From Lachnospiraceae bacterium UBA7225 (GTDB taxonomy: Bacteria; Bacillota; Clostridia; Lachnospirales; Lachnospiraceae), in NCBI GenBank assembly GCA_002473385.1, contig DKTR01000142.1, positions 1 through 13,759 on the forward strand: a stretch of 13,759 nucleotides of DNA, written 5' to 3'. A program made the translations under genes and the position numbers. Under the pieces are notes generated by a model. The model was given only the letters and a program-made list of their open reading frames with translations, was not told where the DNA came from and made no database searches. Below, one piece after another: positions 1 to 5,993 of the stretch; position 1 is the stretch's first letter, and each line of letters opens with the position of its first letter.

Positions 1-1
1 A

Positions 2-892
2 TATATTCCATTTCTGCTGCTTGTCGGTATATCGCTTGGCATTCTTCCGCTGATGATACTGACCTCGGATGTGATCTCAAAGCCGCTGGAGCAGGTCTGT
101 GTGGCAATGGGAAAATTCCGCAGGGGTGACTTTGAACAGCAGGTTGAAATTACCACAAATGATGAGATCGGCGAGGTGGCGGCATGCTTTAACCAGATGG
201 TAACGGATATCCGGGAGCTGATCAATAAAAATTATGTAATGGTTTTGAGGGAACGCGAAAGTGAGCTTGCCATCCTGCAGGCACAGATTAATCCCCACTT
301 TCTGTACAATGCGCTGGACAGTATTTATTGGCAGGCTGAGGGAGAGGGCGACGAAAAAACGGCAGAGAGTATCTACGAGCTGGCGCAGCTTTTCCGTCTG
401 GTGTTAGGACAGGGAAAACGCATGGTCACGGTAGAAATGGAGCTCCAGCTTCTGGAGCGTTATCTGGAGATCCAGAAGCTCCGTTTTAACGAACAGATGG
501 ACTATAGCTTTGAGGTGGAGCCGTCAGTGCTGGATGTGAAAATACCGAAACTGATACTACAGCCTTTTGTGGAGAACGCCGTGGTCCACGGAATGCAGGA
601 CAGCATAAAGAATTTTAAGATCACGGTCACAGCGTGCCGGGACGGGCAATATATAAAATTTTCTGTCCTGGACAATGGCATTGGCATGAACGAGGCACAG
701 CTTCGCAGAATATGGGAGGAAGACAGCGATAAATTTTATTCCGGACAGCGGATTGGCAGATATGCGATCAAAAACGTAAGAGAACGTCTGATGCTGAAAT
801 ATGGAGAGAATTTTGATCTGAAAATAGAAAGCCGTACAGGCAGGGGAACACTGGTAACAGTAAGCCTGCCGGCGCAGCAGGAAGAGGGGTGA
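2..892 (+). CDS. YesM-type sensor histidine kinase (5' end outside window)
   Basis: Membrane sensor kinase that autophosphorylates and passes the phosphate to the response regulator directly downstream. The reading frame is open from base 2, so the N-terminus and extracellular sensor are missing. The first visible residues are a hydrophobic segment, the end of a transmembrane helix. A HAMP linker follows (beginning near the residues VISKPLEQV), then a short coiled coil and a His_kinase domain whose NPHFLYN motif carries the phospho-accepting His. The HATPase part has an N-box (QPFVENAVVHG) and a G1 box (LDNGIGM). The second glycine box is atypical, with GRYAIKNVRERL where GxGLxNVxxRL is usual. 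The gene stops 4 bases before the regulator's start, so the two are probably translationally coupled. Partners of this type usually control carbohydrate transport and hydrolase genes, which fits the GH30 gene downstream. Family assignment is firm; the signal sensed cannot be read from this fragment. Confidence 0.93.
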   Translation, partial: YIPFLLLVGISLGILPLMILTSDVISKPLEQVCVAMGKFRRGDFEQQVEITTNDEIGEVAACFNQMVTDIRELINKNYVMVLRERESELAILQAQINPHFLYNALDSIYWQAEGEGDEKTAESIYELAQLFRLVLGQGKRMVTVEMELQLLERYLEIQKLRFNEQMDYSFEVEPSVLDVKIPKLILQPFVENAVVHGMQDSIKNFKITVTACRDGQYIKFSVLDNGIGMNEAQLRRIWEEDSDKFYSGQRIGRYAIKNVRERLMLKYGENFDLKIESRTGRGTLVTVSLPAQQEEG

Positions 893-896
893 CAGC

Positions 897-1616
897 ATGC
901 GGCTGCTGATAGCAGAAGATGAAGATATGATACGCAATGGGATGGAAAAATATATCCGGCTTCATACTGAACGTTTTGAGCAGATATATCTTGCGCGGAA
1001 CGGTCAGGAGGCGATCGATATCATATTTGAAAAACATCCCGAAATGATGCTTCTGGACATCCAGATGCCGGGGAAAAATGGGATCGATGTCATGAAGGAG
1101 GCAAAAGGCGCGGGAATCCTGCCAGCGACAATCATACTGAGCGGCTATGAGGAATTTAAATATGCACAGCAGGCGGTACGCTACGGCGCCCGCTGCTACA
1201 TGCTAAAGCCCAGCCGTTCTTCGGAGATCCTAAAACAGATATCAGACATTGCCGATGAAATAACCGGAAAGGTACAGGTGCATGAAGAGGAGAATGCCTG
1301 TTCCGGGAACGTCAGCCGTGCAAAGGAATATGTGGATGAGCACTACAGCGAAGAGCTTACCCTCCAGCGCGTTGCGGATGCCGCGGGCATTTTGCCGGGT
1401 TATCTGTCTACCAGTTTTCCGCAGGTCTGCGGGAAGGGCTTTATAGATTATCTCAATCAAGTCCGTATTGAGCACGCATGCGCCTATCTGAAACAGAAGT
1501 ATTTTAAAACCTATGAGATCGCCTATAAAGTAGGATTTAAAGATGAGAAGTATTTTACCCGTGTATTTAAAAAGCTTATGGGTATGACACCGAATGAATA
1601 TAAAAAAAGCAATTAG
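897..1616 (+). CDS. Short YesN-type response regulator (REC + AraC HTH)
   Basis: Cytoplasmic transcription regulator paired with the upstream kinase. An N-terminal receiver domain (about residues 1-120) shows the acidic pocket E7/D8, the phospho-acceptor D54 in LLDIQMPG, S82 and K104. A short linker leads to an AraC-type double helix-turn-helix (about residues 138-237), with the typical ending RVFKKLMGMTPNEYKK. At 239 residues it is about half the length of many YesN proteins, which carry a long middle region; here the receiver is joined almost directly to the DNA-binding domain. The start is the ATG at 897, preceded by a GAGGGG Shine-Dalgarno sequence overlapping the kinase's stop codon. The GH30 gene follows after 14 bases and is its likely, but unproven, target. 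Confidence 0.93.
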   Translation: MRLLIAEDEDMIRNGMEKYIRLHTERFEQIYLARNGQEAIDIIFEKHPEMMLLDIQMPGKNGIDVMKEAKGAGILPATIILSGYEEFKYAQQAVRYGARCYMLKPSRSSEILKQISDIADEITGKVQVHEEENACSGNVSRAKEYVDEHYSEELTLQRVADAAGILPGYLSTSFPQVCGKGFIDYLNQVRIEHACAYLKQKYFKTYEIAYKVGFKDEKYFTRVFKKLMGMTPNEYKKSN

Positions 1617-1630
1617 AGGAGGGGATAGCA

Positions 1631-3013
1631 ATGGGAAGGACATTGCGCTTTGAAGCAACGACCTTTGTGAATAACCAGAAACAGATAATGACAGGAAAAA
1701 CGGAGTTTACAGAGGATCATGGCGTGGAAAATTTTGCGGTGAATCTTTATCCTTCTGTGCGGGGACAGGTGTTTGAAGGCTTTGGCGGCGCATTTACGGA
1801 TTCCGCGGGCTACGTTTATTCTAAAATGAATGAAGAGCAGCGCAGCCGGATGCTCCATACTTATTTTGACAAAAGTGAGCTGAATTACAGGTTGGGACGG
1901 ATACATCTGGATAGCTGTGATTTTTCCACAGAGCAGTATGAGGCGCAGAGCGATGCGCGCGATACGGAGCTGGAGCAGTTTTCGCTGGAGAGAGGGCTGA
2001 AATATGTTTTCCCGCTTCTGAGGGATGCCCGGAAAGCTGCCGGGAGAGAGATAGGACTGATGCTTTCACCGTGGTCACCGCCTGCTTATATGAAAACGAA
2101 TGGAGAAAGAAGCCATGGGGGAAAGCTGAAGGAAGAATACCGGGCGCAGTGGGCGGAATATATCTGCCTTTATATCAGAAAGCTGAGGGAAAAGGGATGT
2201 CAGATCAACCGCCTTTCCCTGCAGAATGAGCCGGCTGCCGTTCAGAGCTGGGATTCCTGTATATACACGGCGGAAGAGGAAAAAATCTTTCTGCGCGATT
2301 TTCTTTATCCGGAAATGAAGAAGAATGGTCAGGAGGATATAGAGATCTTTATCTGGGATCACAATAAGGAACGGGTTTTTGAACGCGCATGTACGATCAT
2401 TGATGAAACCACGGATGCAATGGTGGCGGGCGTGGCATTCCACTGGTATAGCGGCGACCATTTCGAGGCACTGGATTATCTGAAGAAAAGATTTCCTAAT
2501 AAGAAGCTGATTTTGTCAGAAGCCTGCATTGAGTACAGCAAATACAGCGCAGATGATTATCTGGCAAATGCCCAGAAATATGCGCATGACATGATCGGAA
2601 ATTTCAATAATGGCATGACTGCTTTTTATGACTGGAACCTGCTTCTTGATGAGACGGGAGGACCCAACCATGTGGGCAACTACTGCGATGCTCCGTTTCT
2701 GTATGATACGAAAAAGAAAGAGCTGATGGAGAGAAATACGCTTGCATATATCCGCCATTTCAGTCATTATATCCAGCCGGGTGCAGTCTGGATCGGCAGC
2801 AGCCGTTATACGGATAAAATTGAGGTGACTGCATTTGAAAATCCCAGTCAGACGATAGTAGTTATATTATTAAACCGGGAAAAAGACGCACAGAAAATAT
2901 TTGTGCGCTTAGAAGGAGAAGTGGCGGAGCTTACCGTTCCGGGTAATGGCATTGTGACAGCAGAAATTGACAAAACAAGTAAAGATGACAGAACAGTCCT
3001 GGCGGACGGATGA
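1631..3013 (+). CDS. Cytoplasmic glycoside hydrolase family 30 enzyme
   Basis: Predicted retaining beta-glycosidase of 460 residues, resembling the GH30 glucosylceramidase / endo-1,6-beta-glucanase group. The N-terminal FEGFGGAFTDS motif, a (beta/alpha)8 barrel with SPWSPPAYMK, and a C-terminal beta-rich segment (about 390-450) match the family. The likely acid/base is E200 in LSLQNEPAA and the likely nucleophile is E297 in LILSEACIE. No signal peptide or membrane segment is visible, so the enzyme probably acts on imported oligosaccharides or glycosides. The start is the ATG at 1631, with AGGAGG 8 bases upstream. It follows the YesN-type regulator by 14 bases and is probably co-transcribed with it. 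The exact substrate (beta-1,6-glucan, glucosylceramide, xylan or fucoside types occur in the family) cannot be decided from sequence alone. Confidence 0.92.
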   Translation: MGRTLRFEATTFVNNQKQIMTGKTEFTEDHGVENFAVNLYPSVRGQVFEGFGGAFTDSAGYVYSKMNEEQRSRMLHTYFDKSELNYRLGRIHLDSCDFSTEQYEAQSDARDTELEQFSLERGLKYVFPLLRDARKAAGREIGLMLSPWSPPAYMKTNGERSHGGKLKEEYRAQWAEYICLYIRKLREKGCQINRLSLQNEPAAVQSWDSCIYTAEEEKIFLRDFLYPEMKKNGQEDIEIFIWDHNKERVFERACTIIDETTDAMVAGVAFHWYSGDHFEALDYLKKRFPNKKLILSEACIEYSKYSADDYLANAQKYAHDMIGNFNNGMTAFYDWNLLLDETGGPNHVGNYCDAPFLYDTKKKELMERNTLAYIRHFSHYIQPGAVWIGSSRYTDKIEVTAFENPSQTIVVILLNREKDAQKIFVRLEGEVAELTVPGNGIVTAEIDKTSKDDRTVLADG

Positions 3014-3052
3014 AGTCCTGCGGATATGAAATCAACAGAACAGGGTAGAAAT

Positions 3053-3080
3053 GACCCGGGCGTTTTATACCGTCCGGGTC
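3053..3080. terminator. Convergent-gene hairpin, possible bidirectional terminator
   Basis: A 10-bp stem, GACCCGGGCG (3053-3062) with CGTCCGGGTC (3071-3080), has one G-U pair and an 8-base loop. It lies between the GH30 gene and the convergent ABC-F gene, whose stop codon falls inside the loop. Neither side has a good U-tract: the plus strand continues GTCCATTTTG and the minus strand ATTTCTACC. Termination is therefore inferred from position and stem strength. Confidence 0.5.
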
Positions 3081-4621
3081 GTCCATTTTGAAGCGTCCCA
3101 GATGTCTGTGGCGAGACCGTCATAAAACTCGGGTTCATGGCAGACCATGAGGATGCTTCCTTTATATTCCTGCAGTGCGCGCTTCAGCTCGTTTTTTGCG
3201 TCCACGTCCAGGTGATTCGTCGGCTCGTCGAGCACCAGCAGGTTTGATTCTTTGTTTATCAGCTTACACAGACGGACCTTCGCCTGCTCGCCGCCGGAGA
3301 GCACCTTCACACGGCTTTCGATGTGTTTTGTGGTCAGCCCGCATTTTGCGAGGGCGCTGCGCACCTGGTACTGTGTGTAGGACGGAAATACCTGCCAGAT
3401 TTCTTCGATACAGGTCGTGGCGATATCCGGGGGCATTTCCTGCTCAAAATAGCCGATTTCCAGATAATCTCCCAGCTCTGCTGTGCCGGACAGGGGTGCG
3501 GTTAGTCCGAGAATGCTTTTCAGCAGGGTCGTTTTTCCGATGCCGTTTGCTCCGGTGAGGACGATTTTCTGGCTGCGCTCCATAGTGAGGTTCAGCGGTG
3601 AGGAGAGCGGCTCGTCGTAGCCGATGATCAGGTCTTTTGTGGTGAAGATGTACCTGCCGGGTGTACGTGCCTCTTTAAAGTGGAACTCCGGCTTTGGTTT
3701 TTCGGCAGCCAGTTCAATGATGTCCATCTTGTCCAGCTTTTTCTGGCGCGACATTGCCATATTGCGCGTGGCGACGCGCGCCTTGTTGCGCGCAACAAAA
3801 TCTTTCAGCTCTGCGATTTCCTTCTGCTGGCGGTTATGCGCGGCTTCAAGCTGTGCCTTCTTCGTTGCATAGACCTCCTGGAAACGGTCATAGTCGCCCA
3901 CATAGCGGTTCAGCTCCTGGTTGTCCATGTGATAAATTAGGTTAACAACACTATTTAAGAAGGGAATATCGTGGGAAATCAGAATAAACGCATTCTCATA
4001 ATCATTCAGATAACGCTTCAGCCATTCTATGTGCTCGTGATCGAGATAGTTCGTCGGTTCGTCCAGCAGCAGAATATCAGGTTTCTCCAGCAGCAGTTTT
4101 CCAAGAAGTACTTTGGTGCGCTGCCCGCCGGAAAGCTCACAGACATCTTTATCCAGCCCGATCTCGGAGAGCCCCAGTGCCCGTCCCACCTCTTCTACCC
4201 TTGCATCGATCATATAAAAATCGTGCATGGTCAAAAGATCCTGCAGGGTTCCGGCTTCCTCCATCAGAGACTGCAGCACATTGTCGCCGGCATCCCCCAT
4301 TTTTTCGTAAAGGCTATTCAGCTCCTGTTCCATTTCCAGAAGGAAATCAAAGGCGCCGGTCAGTACCTGGCGGATAGACATGCCTTTCTCCAGCACGGTA
4401 TGCTGGTCAAGGTATCCCACGCGGATATTTTTCGCCCACTCTATTTTCCCCTCGTCCGGCATCAGCTTCCCGGTAATAATATTCATAAAGGTAGATTTTC
4501 CTTCGCCGTTTGCACCCACCAGACCAATGTGCTCTCCCTTTAAAAGGCGGAAGGAAACATTGCTGAAAATTGCCCTGTCCCCAAAGCCGTGAGACAGATT
4601 TTCTACATTCAATATACTCAT
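3065..4621 (-). CDS. ABC-F family ATPase (ribosome-associated type)
   Basis: Soluble ATPase of 518 residues with two ABC domains and no membrane segment. Members of this family act on the ribosome, as translation factors or antibiotic-resistance proteins. The first domain has Walker A GANGEGKST (residues 36-44), signature LSGGQRTK and Walker B ILLLDEPTN. The second has Walker A GANGIGKTT, signature LSGGEQAK and Walker B LLVLDEPTN. Between them lies a charged helical linker, rich in Lys and Arg, in the position of the family's tRNA-interaction motif. The start was set at 4621, not the in-frame ATG at 4639, because GGAG at 4630-4633 sits 8 bases upstream of 4621 and would lie inside the longer ORF. 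It is transcribed alone from its own promoter. I cannot assign it to a named subfamily or decide between housekeeping and resistance roles. Confidence 0.93.
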   Translation of the reverse strand: MSILNVENLSHGFGDRAIFSNVSFRLLKGEHIGLVGANGEGKSTFMNIITGKLMPDEGKIEWAKNIRVGYLDQHTVLEKGMSIRQVLTGAFDFLLEMEQELNSLYEKMGDAGDNVLQSLMEEAGTLQDLLTMHDFYMIDARVEEVGRALGLSEIGLDKDVCELSGGQRTKVLLGKLLLEKPDILLLDEPTNYLDHEHIEWLKRYLNDYENAFILISHDIPFLNSVVNLIYHMDNQELNRYVGDYDRFQEVYATKKAQLEAAHNRQQKEIAELKDFVARNKARVATRNMAMSRQKKLDKMDIIELAAEKPKPEFHFKEARTPGRYIFTTKDLIIGYDEPLSSPLNLTMERSQKIVLTGANGIGKTTLLKSILGLTAPLSGTAELGDYLEIGYFEQEMPPDIATTCIEEIWQVFPSYTQYQVRSALAKCGLTTKHIESRVKVLSGGEQAKVRLCKLINKESNLLVLDEPTNHLDVDAKNELKRALQEYKGSILMVCHEPEFYDGLATDIWDASKWTTRTV

Positions 4622-4671
4622 TTCGCATTCTCCATTCAAAGCCGCAAAAGCGCGGTAATGTAACTTCTTTT

Positions 4672-4695
4672 GAAAATCCGCTGCAGAAGCCGGAT
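4672..4695 (-). other. Small hairpin plus U4 in the ABC-F leader
   Basis: Reading the minus strand, ATCCG (4695-4691) can pair with CGGAT (4680-4676), followed by TTTTC. It begins at the predicted transcript start. A very short attenuator is possible, but the 5-bp stem and four-U tract are weak, and I see no leader peptide in the roughly 75-nt leader. Confidence 0.25.
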
Positions 4696-4702
4696 AGTAA
4701 AA

Positions 4703-4731
4703 AGTATAATGGGAATCCGGTTATTTGGCAA
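4703..4731 (-). promoter_or_regulatory. Sigma-A-type promoter for the ABC-F gene
   Basis: On the minus strand, TTGCCA (4731-4726) and TATACT (4708-4703) are separated by exactly 17 bases, close to consensus. The expected start near 4696 gives a leader of about 75 nt before the ATG at 4621. The promoter is divergent from the Rpn promoter, with about 80 bases between the two -35 elements. Confidence 0.75.
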
Positions 4732-4811
4732 GCAAAAATGCAAATAGAACAGACAATAAGTTGCCTTGAACAAGTACAAAGAAAAAATATAAATTATTTA
4801 CAACATACTTA

Positions 4812-4840
4812 TTGACATGTGAGAAATAAAACGATATAAT
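4812..4840 (+). promoter_or_regulatory. Perfect consensus sigma-A promoter for the Rpn gene
   Basis: TTGACA (4812-4817) and TATAAT (4835-4840) are both exact consensus and separated by exactly 17 bases. The upstream sequence (about 4780-4805) is A/T-rich and could act as an UP element. Transcription should start near 4847, giving a leader of about 123 nt. The 330 bases from 4640 to 4969 hold only the two divergent promoters and their leaders; I see no further gene there. Confidence 0.88.
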
Positions 4841-4846
4841 AAAAGT

Positions 4847-4969
4847 ACATTTCAGAAAATCTGGCATCTCGCCAAAGATTCAGTAATGATTACAACAGGA
4901 AATGTGGTGAGGTGTCAGTGTGCCGGTTCTCGACGCGTGCGTGCCTTACGCATATCAGAATGGAGGATT
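4847..4969 (+). ncRNA. Structured 5' leader of the Rpn mRNA
   Basis: CTGGCATCTCGCC (4861-4873) can pair along its full 13 bases with GGTGAGGTGTCAG (4906-4918), using three or so G-U pairs and no mismatch, around a 32-base loop. A second hairpin, TGCGT (4938-4942) with ACGCA (4948-4952), has a 5-base GCCTT loop. CCTT in that loop could also pair with GAGG of the ribosome binding site (4963-4966). This suggests that translation of the full-length nuclease is controlled or dampened by RNA structure. I do not recognise it as a known riboswitch class. The pairing is seen directly; function is inference. Confidence 0.5.
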
Positions 4970-5929
4970 ATGAAAAATGAACTGGCAAGAACTCTGTTAC
5001 TTGCATGGCAAAAGGTGCAGTATGATGCACAGTGCAAAAAAGTATTAAGTCACAAGGTGATTCTGGCGTGGATTTTGAAATATACAATGGAAGAATTTCG
5101 GGAGTTTTCTATAGAAGAAATTGCTGGCGCCATTGAAGAGAAACCCGAAATATCTGCTGTACAGGTAAATCCTGGCGGAAAAGCTGCGGAGCGGATCTCG
5201 GGAAGCCAAAATGAGAGTAAAGAGCCTGGGGAAGGGGAGATTTATTACGATATTCGTTTTTGTGCTTATGTGCCGCAGACAAAAAAGGGTTTTCGTATGC
5301 TTGTTAATGTCGAGGCGCAGAGAGCCTTTTATTCCGGTTACGAGATAGTTACACGGGGAATTTACTATGCCTCCCGCATGATTTCTACACAACTGGGCAC
5401 AGAGTTTTCTATTCCGGATTATGATGGAATTAAGAAGGTTTGCTCTATCTGGATCTGTATGAATGCCCCTCGTTATATCGGAAATGCATTGGCAGAATAT
5501 TATATTGCGAAACGGGATCTGGAGGGATGGCAGCCGGATAAGCCAAATGCCTACTCCAAGATGTCAGTCTGCATTGTGACACTTAACGAAAAAATGAGGG
5601 CGGACAGCGCATTTCTGGAAATGCTGAATGTTCTGCTTTCAGAGACCAGATCATATGGGGATAAAGAGCGACTACTTCGTGAGAAGTTTTACATAGAAAT
5701 GGACGCGGATATGAAAAGGGAGGTAAATATGATGTGTAATCTTTCAGAGTCAGTGTTTGAGAATGGACAAAAGAACGGGATAAAGCGTGGAATAAAGCGT
5801 GGAAAGCGGGCGGAGAGAAGACGTATGGCGCGGGTGATGCTGGAGAGCGGCTATCCGGAGGCGGAGATTTTGAAAATTGTCAGGATATCATCGGCAGAAC
5901 TTGAAAAGCTGAAGCTTTCATGTTTTTAA
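4970..5929 (+). CDS. Rpn-family PD-(D/E)XK nuclease, likely full-length toxin (RpnL type)
   Basis: Predicted 319-residue DNA-cutting protein of the Rpn / PDDEXK_2 family, often labelled 'transposase' although no transposon ends are present. The nuclease core holds D94 in YYDIRF and the E115-x-Q117 pair in LVNVEAQR; Gln in place of the usual Lys is common in this family. A helical middle region follows. The C-terminal tail (from about residue 254) has a GIKRGIKRG repeat and a small helical domain. E. coli Rpn proteins are described as phage-defence toxins inhibited by their own separately translated C-terminal domain. The start is the ATG at 4970 with GGAGG at 4962-4966, only 3 bases away. An in-frame ATG at 4886 lacks a ribosome binding site and lies inside the leader helix. 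The gene stands alone between unrelated operons, consistent with an accessory gene. Activity and phage defence are inferred from the family. Confidence 0.87.
   Translation: MKNELARTLLLAWQKVQYDAQCKKVLSHKVILAWILKYTMEEFREFSIEEIAGAIEEKPEISAVQVNPGGKAAERISGSQNESKEPGEGEIYYDIRFCAYVPQTKKGFRMLVNVEAQRAFYSGYEIVTRGIYYASRMISTQLGTEFSIPDYDGIKKVCSIWICMNAPRYIGNALAEYYIAKRDLEGWQPDKPNAYSKMSVCIVTLNEKMRADSAFLEMLNVLLSETRSYGDKERLLREKFYIEMDADMKREVNMMCNLSESVFENGQKNGIKRGIKRGKRAERRRMARVMLESGYPEAEILKIVRISSAELEKLKLSCF
5729..5929 (+). CDS. Predicted internal small protein (RpnS-like antitoxin), gene within gene
   Basis: In the same frame as the nuclease, tandem ATG codons at 5729 and 5732 are preceded by AGGGAGG (5717-5723), giving GGAGG spacings of 5 and 8 bases. 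This is a better initiation site than that of the full-length gene. The product would be 66 residues: the acidic start MMCNLSESVFENG, two GIKR units, a basic stretch, and two short helices ending in LKLSCF. In characterised Rpn genes the C-terminal domain is translated separately, contains variable four-residue repeats at a dimer interface, and blocks the nuclease. The sequence shows the start site, repeat and position; the antitoxin role is inference by analogy. I found no convincing internal promoter just upstream, so it may be translated from the full transcript. Confidence 0.6.
   Translation: MMCNLSESVFENGQKNGIKRGIKRGKRAERRRMARVMLESGYPEAEILKIVRISSAELEKLKLSCF
5777..5800 (+). repeat. 12-bp in-frame tandem repeat encoding GIKR x2 in the Rpn tail
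   Basis: Two adjacent 12-base units, GGGATAAAGCGT and GGAATAAAGCGT, differ at one position. They are followed by a partial third unit, GGAAAGCGG. Each encodes Gly-Ile-Lys-Arg. The unit keeps the reading frame, so copy number can change by slippage without breaking the gene. It lies within both the full-length and the predicted short product. Confidence 0.85.
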
Positions 5930-5959
5930 CTTCTATATTAATATCAAATCGCAGGTTTT

Positions 5960-5993
5960 TCAGATAACCCGCAGCAAGCTGCGGGTTATCTGA
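5960..5993. repeat. 15-bp perfect inverted repeat abutting the permease stop codon
   Basis: TCAGATAACCCGCAG (5960-5974) is exactly complementary to 5979-5993, with a CAAG loop. It separates the convergent Rpn gene and the ABC permease gene, whose stop codon begins at the next base. There is no U-tract after the stem on either strand; the T-run (5956-5960) lies before it on the plus strand. It may be a roadblock or terminator of non-standard type, an mRNA 3'-end stabiliser, or one copy of a dispersed palindromic repeat. Confidence 0.75.

Noticed and set aside
3175..4592. Several plus-strand ORFs opposite the ABC-F gene
   Set aside because: They are antisense shadows of a clearly coding minus-strand gene with intact ABC motifs; none has a convincing start site.
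4886..4969. In-frame ATG at 4886 as the start of the Rpn gene (28 extra residues)
   Set aside because: No ribosome binding site precedes it, it lies in the loop of the leader helix, and the added residues do not look like part of the nuclease fold. ATG 4970 has GGAGG.
5600..5716. A dedicated internal promoter for the short Rpn product
   Set aside because: No -35/-10 pair with acceptable spacing and sequence was found directly upstream of the internal ATG.
4970..5929. Rpn gene as the transposase of an insertion sequence
   Set aside because: No terminal inverted repeats or target-site duplications flank it, and the 15-bp hairpin has no partner on the other side. The family name 'putative transposase' is historical.
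5935..5944. ATATTAATAT palindrome after the Rpn stop
   Set aside because: A short A/T-only palindrome in an A/T-rich spacer is expected by chance.
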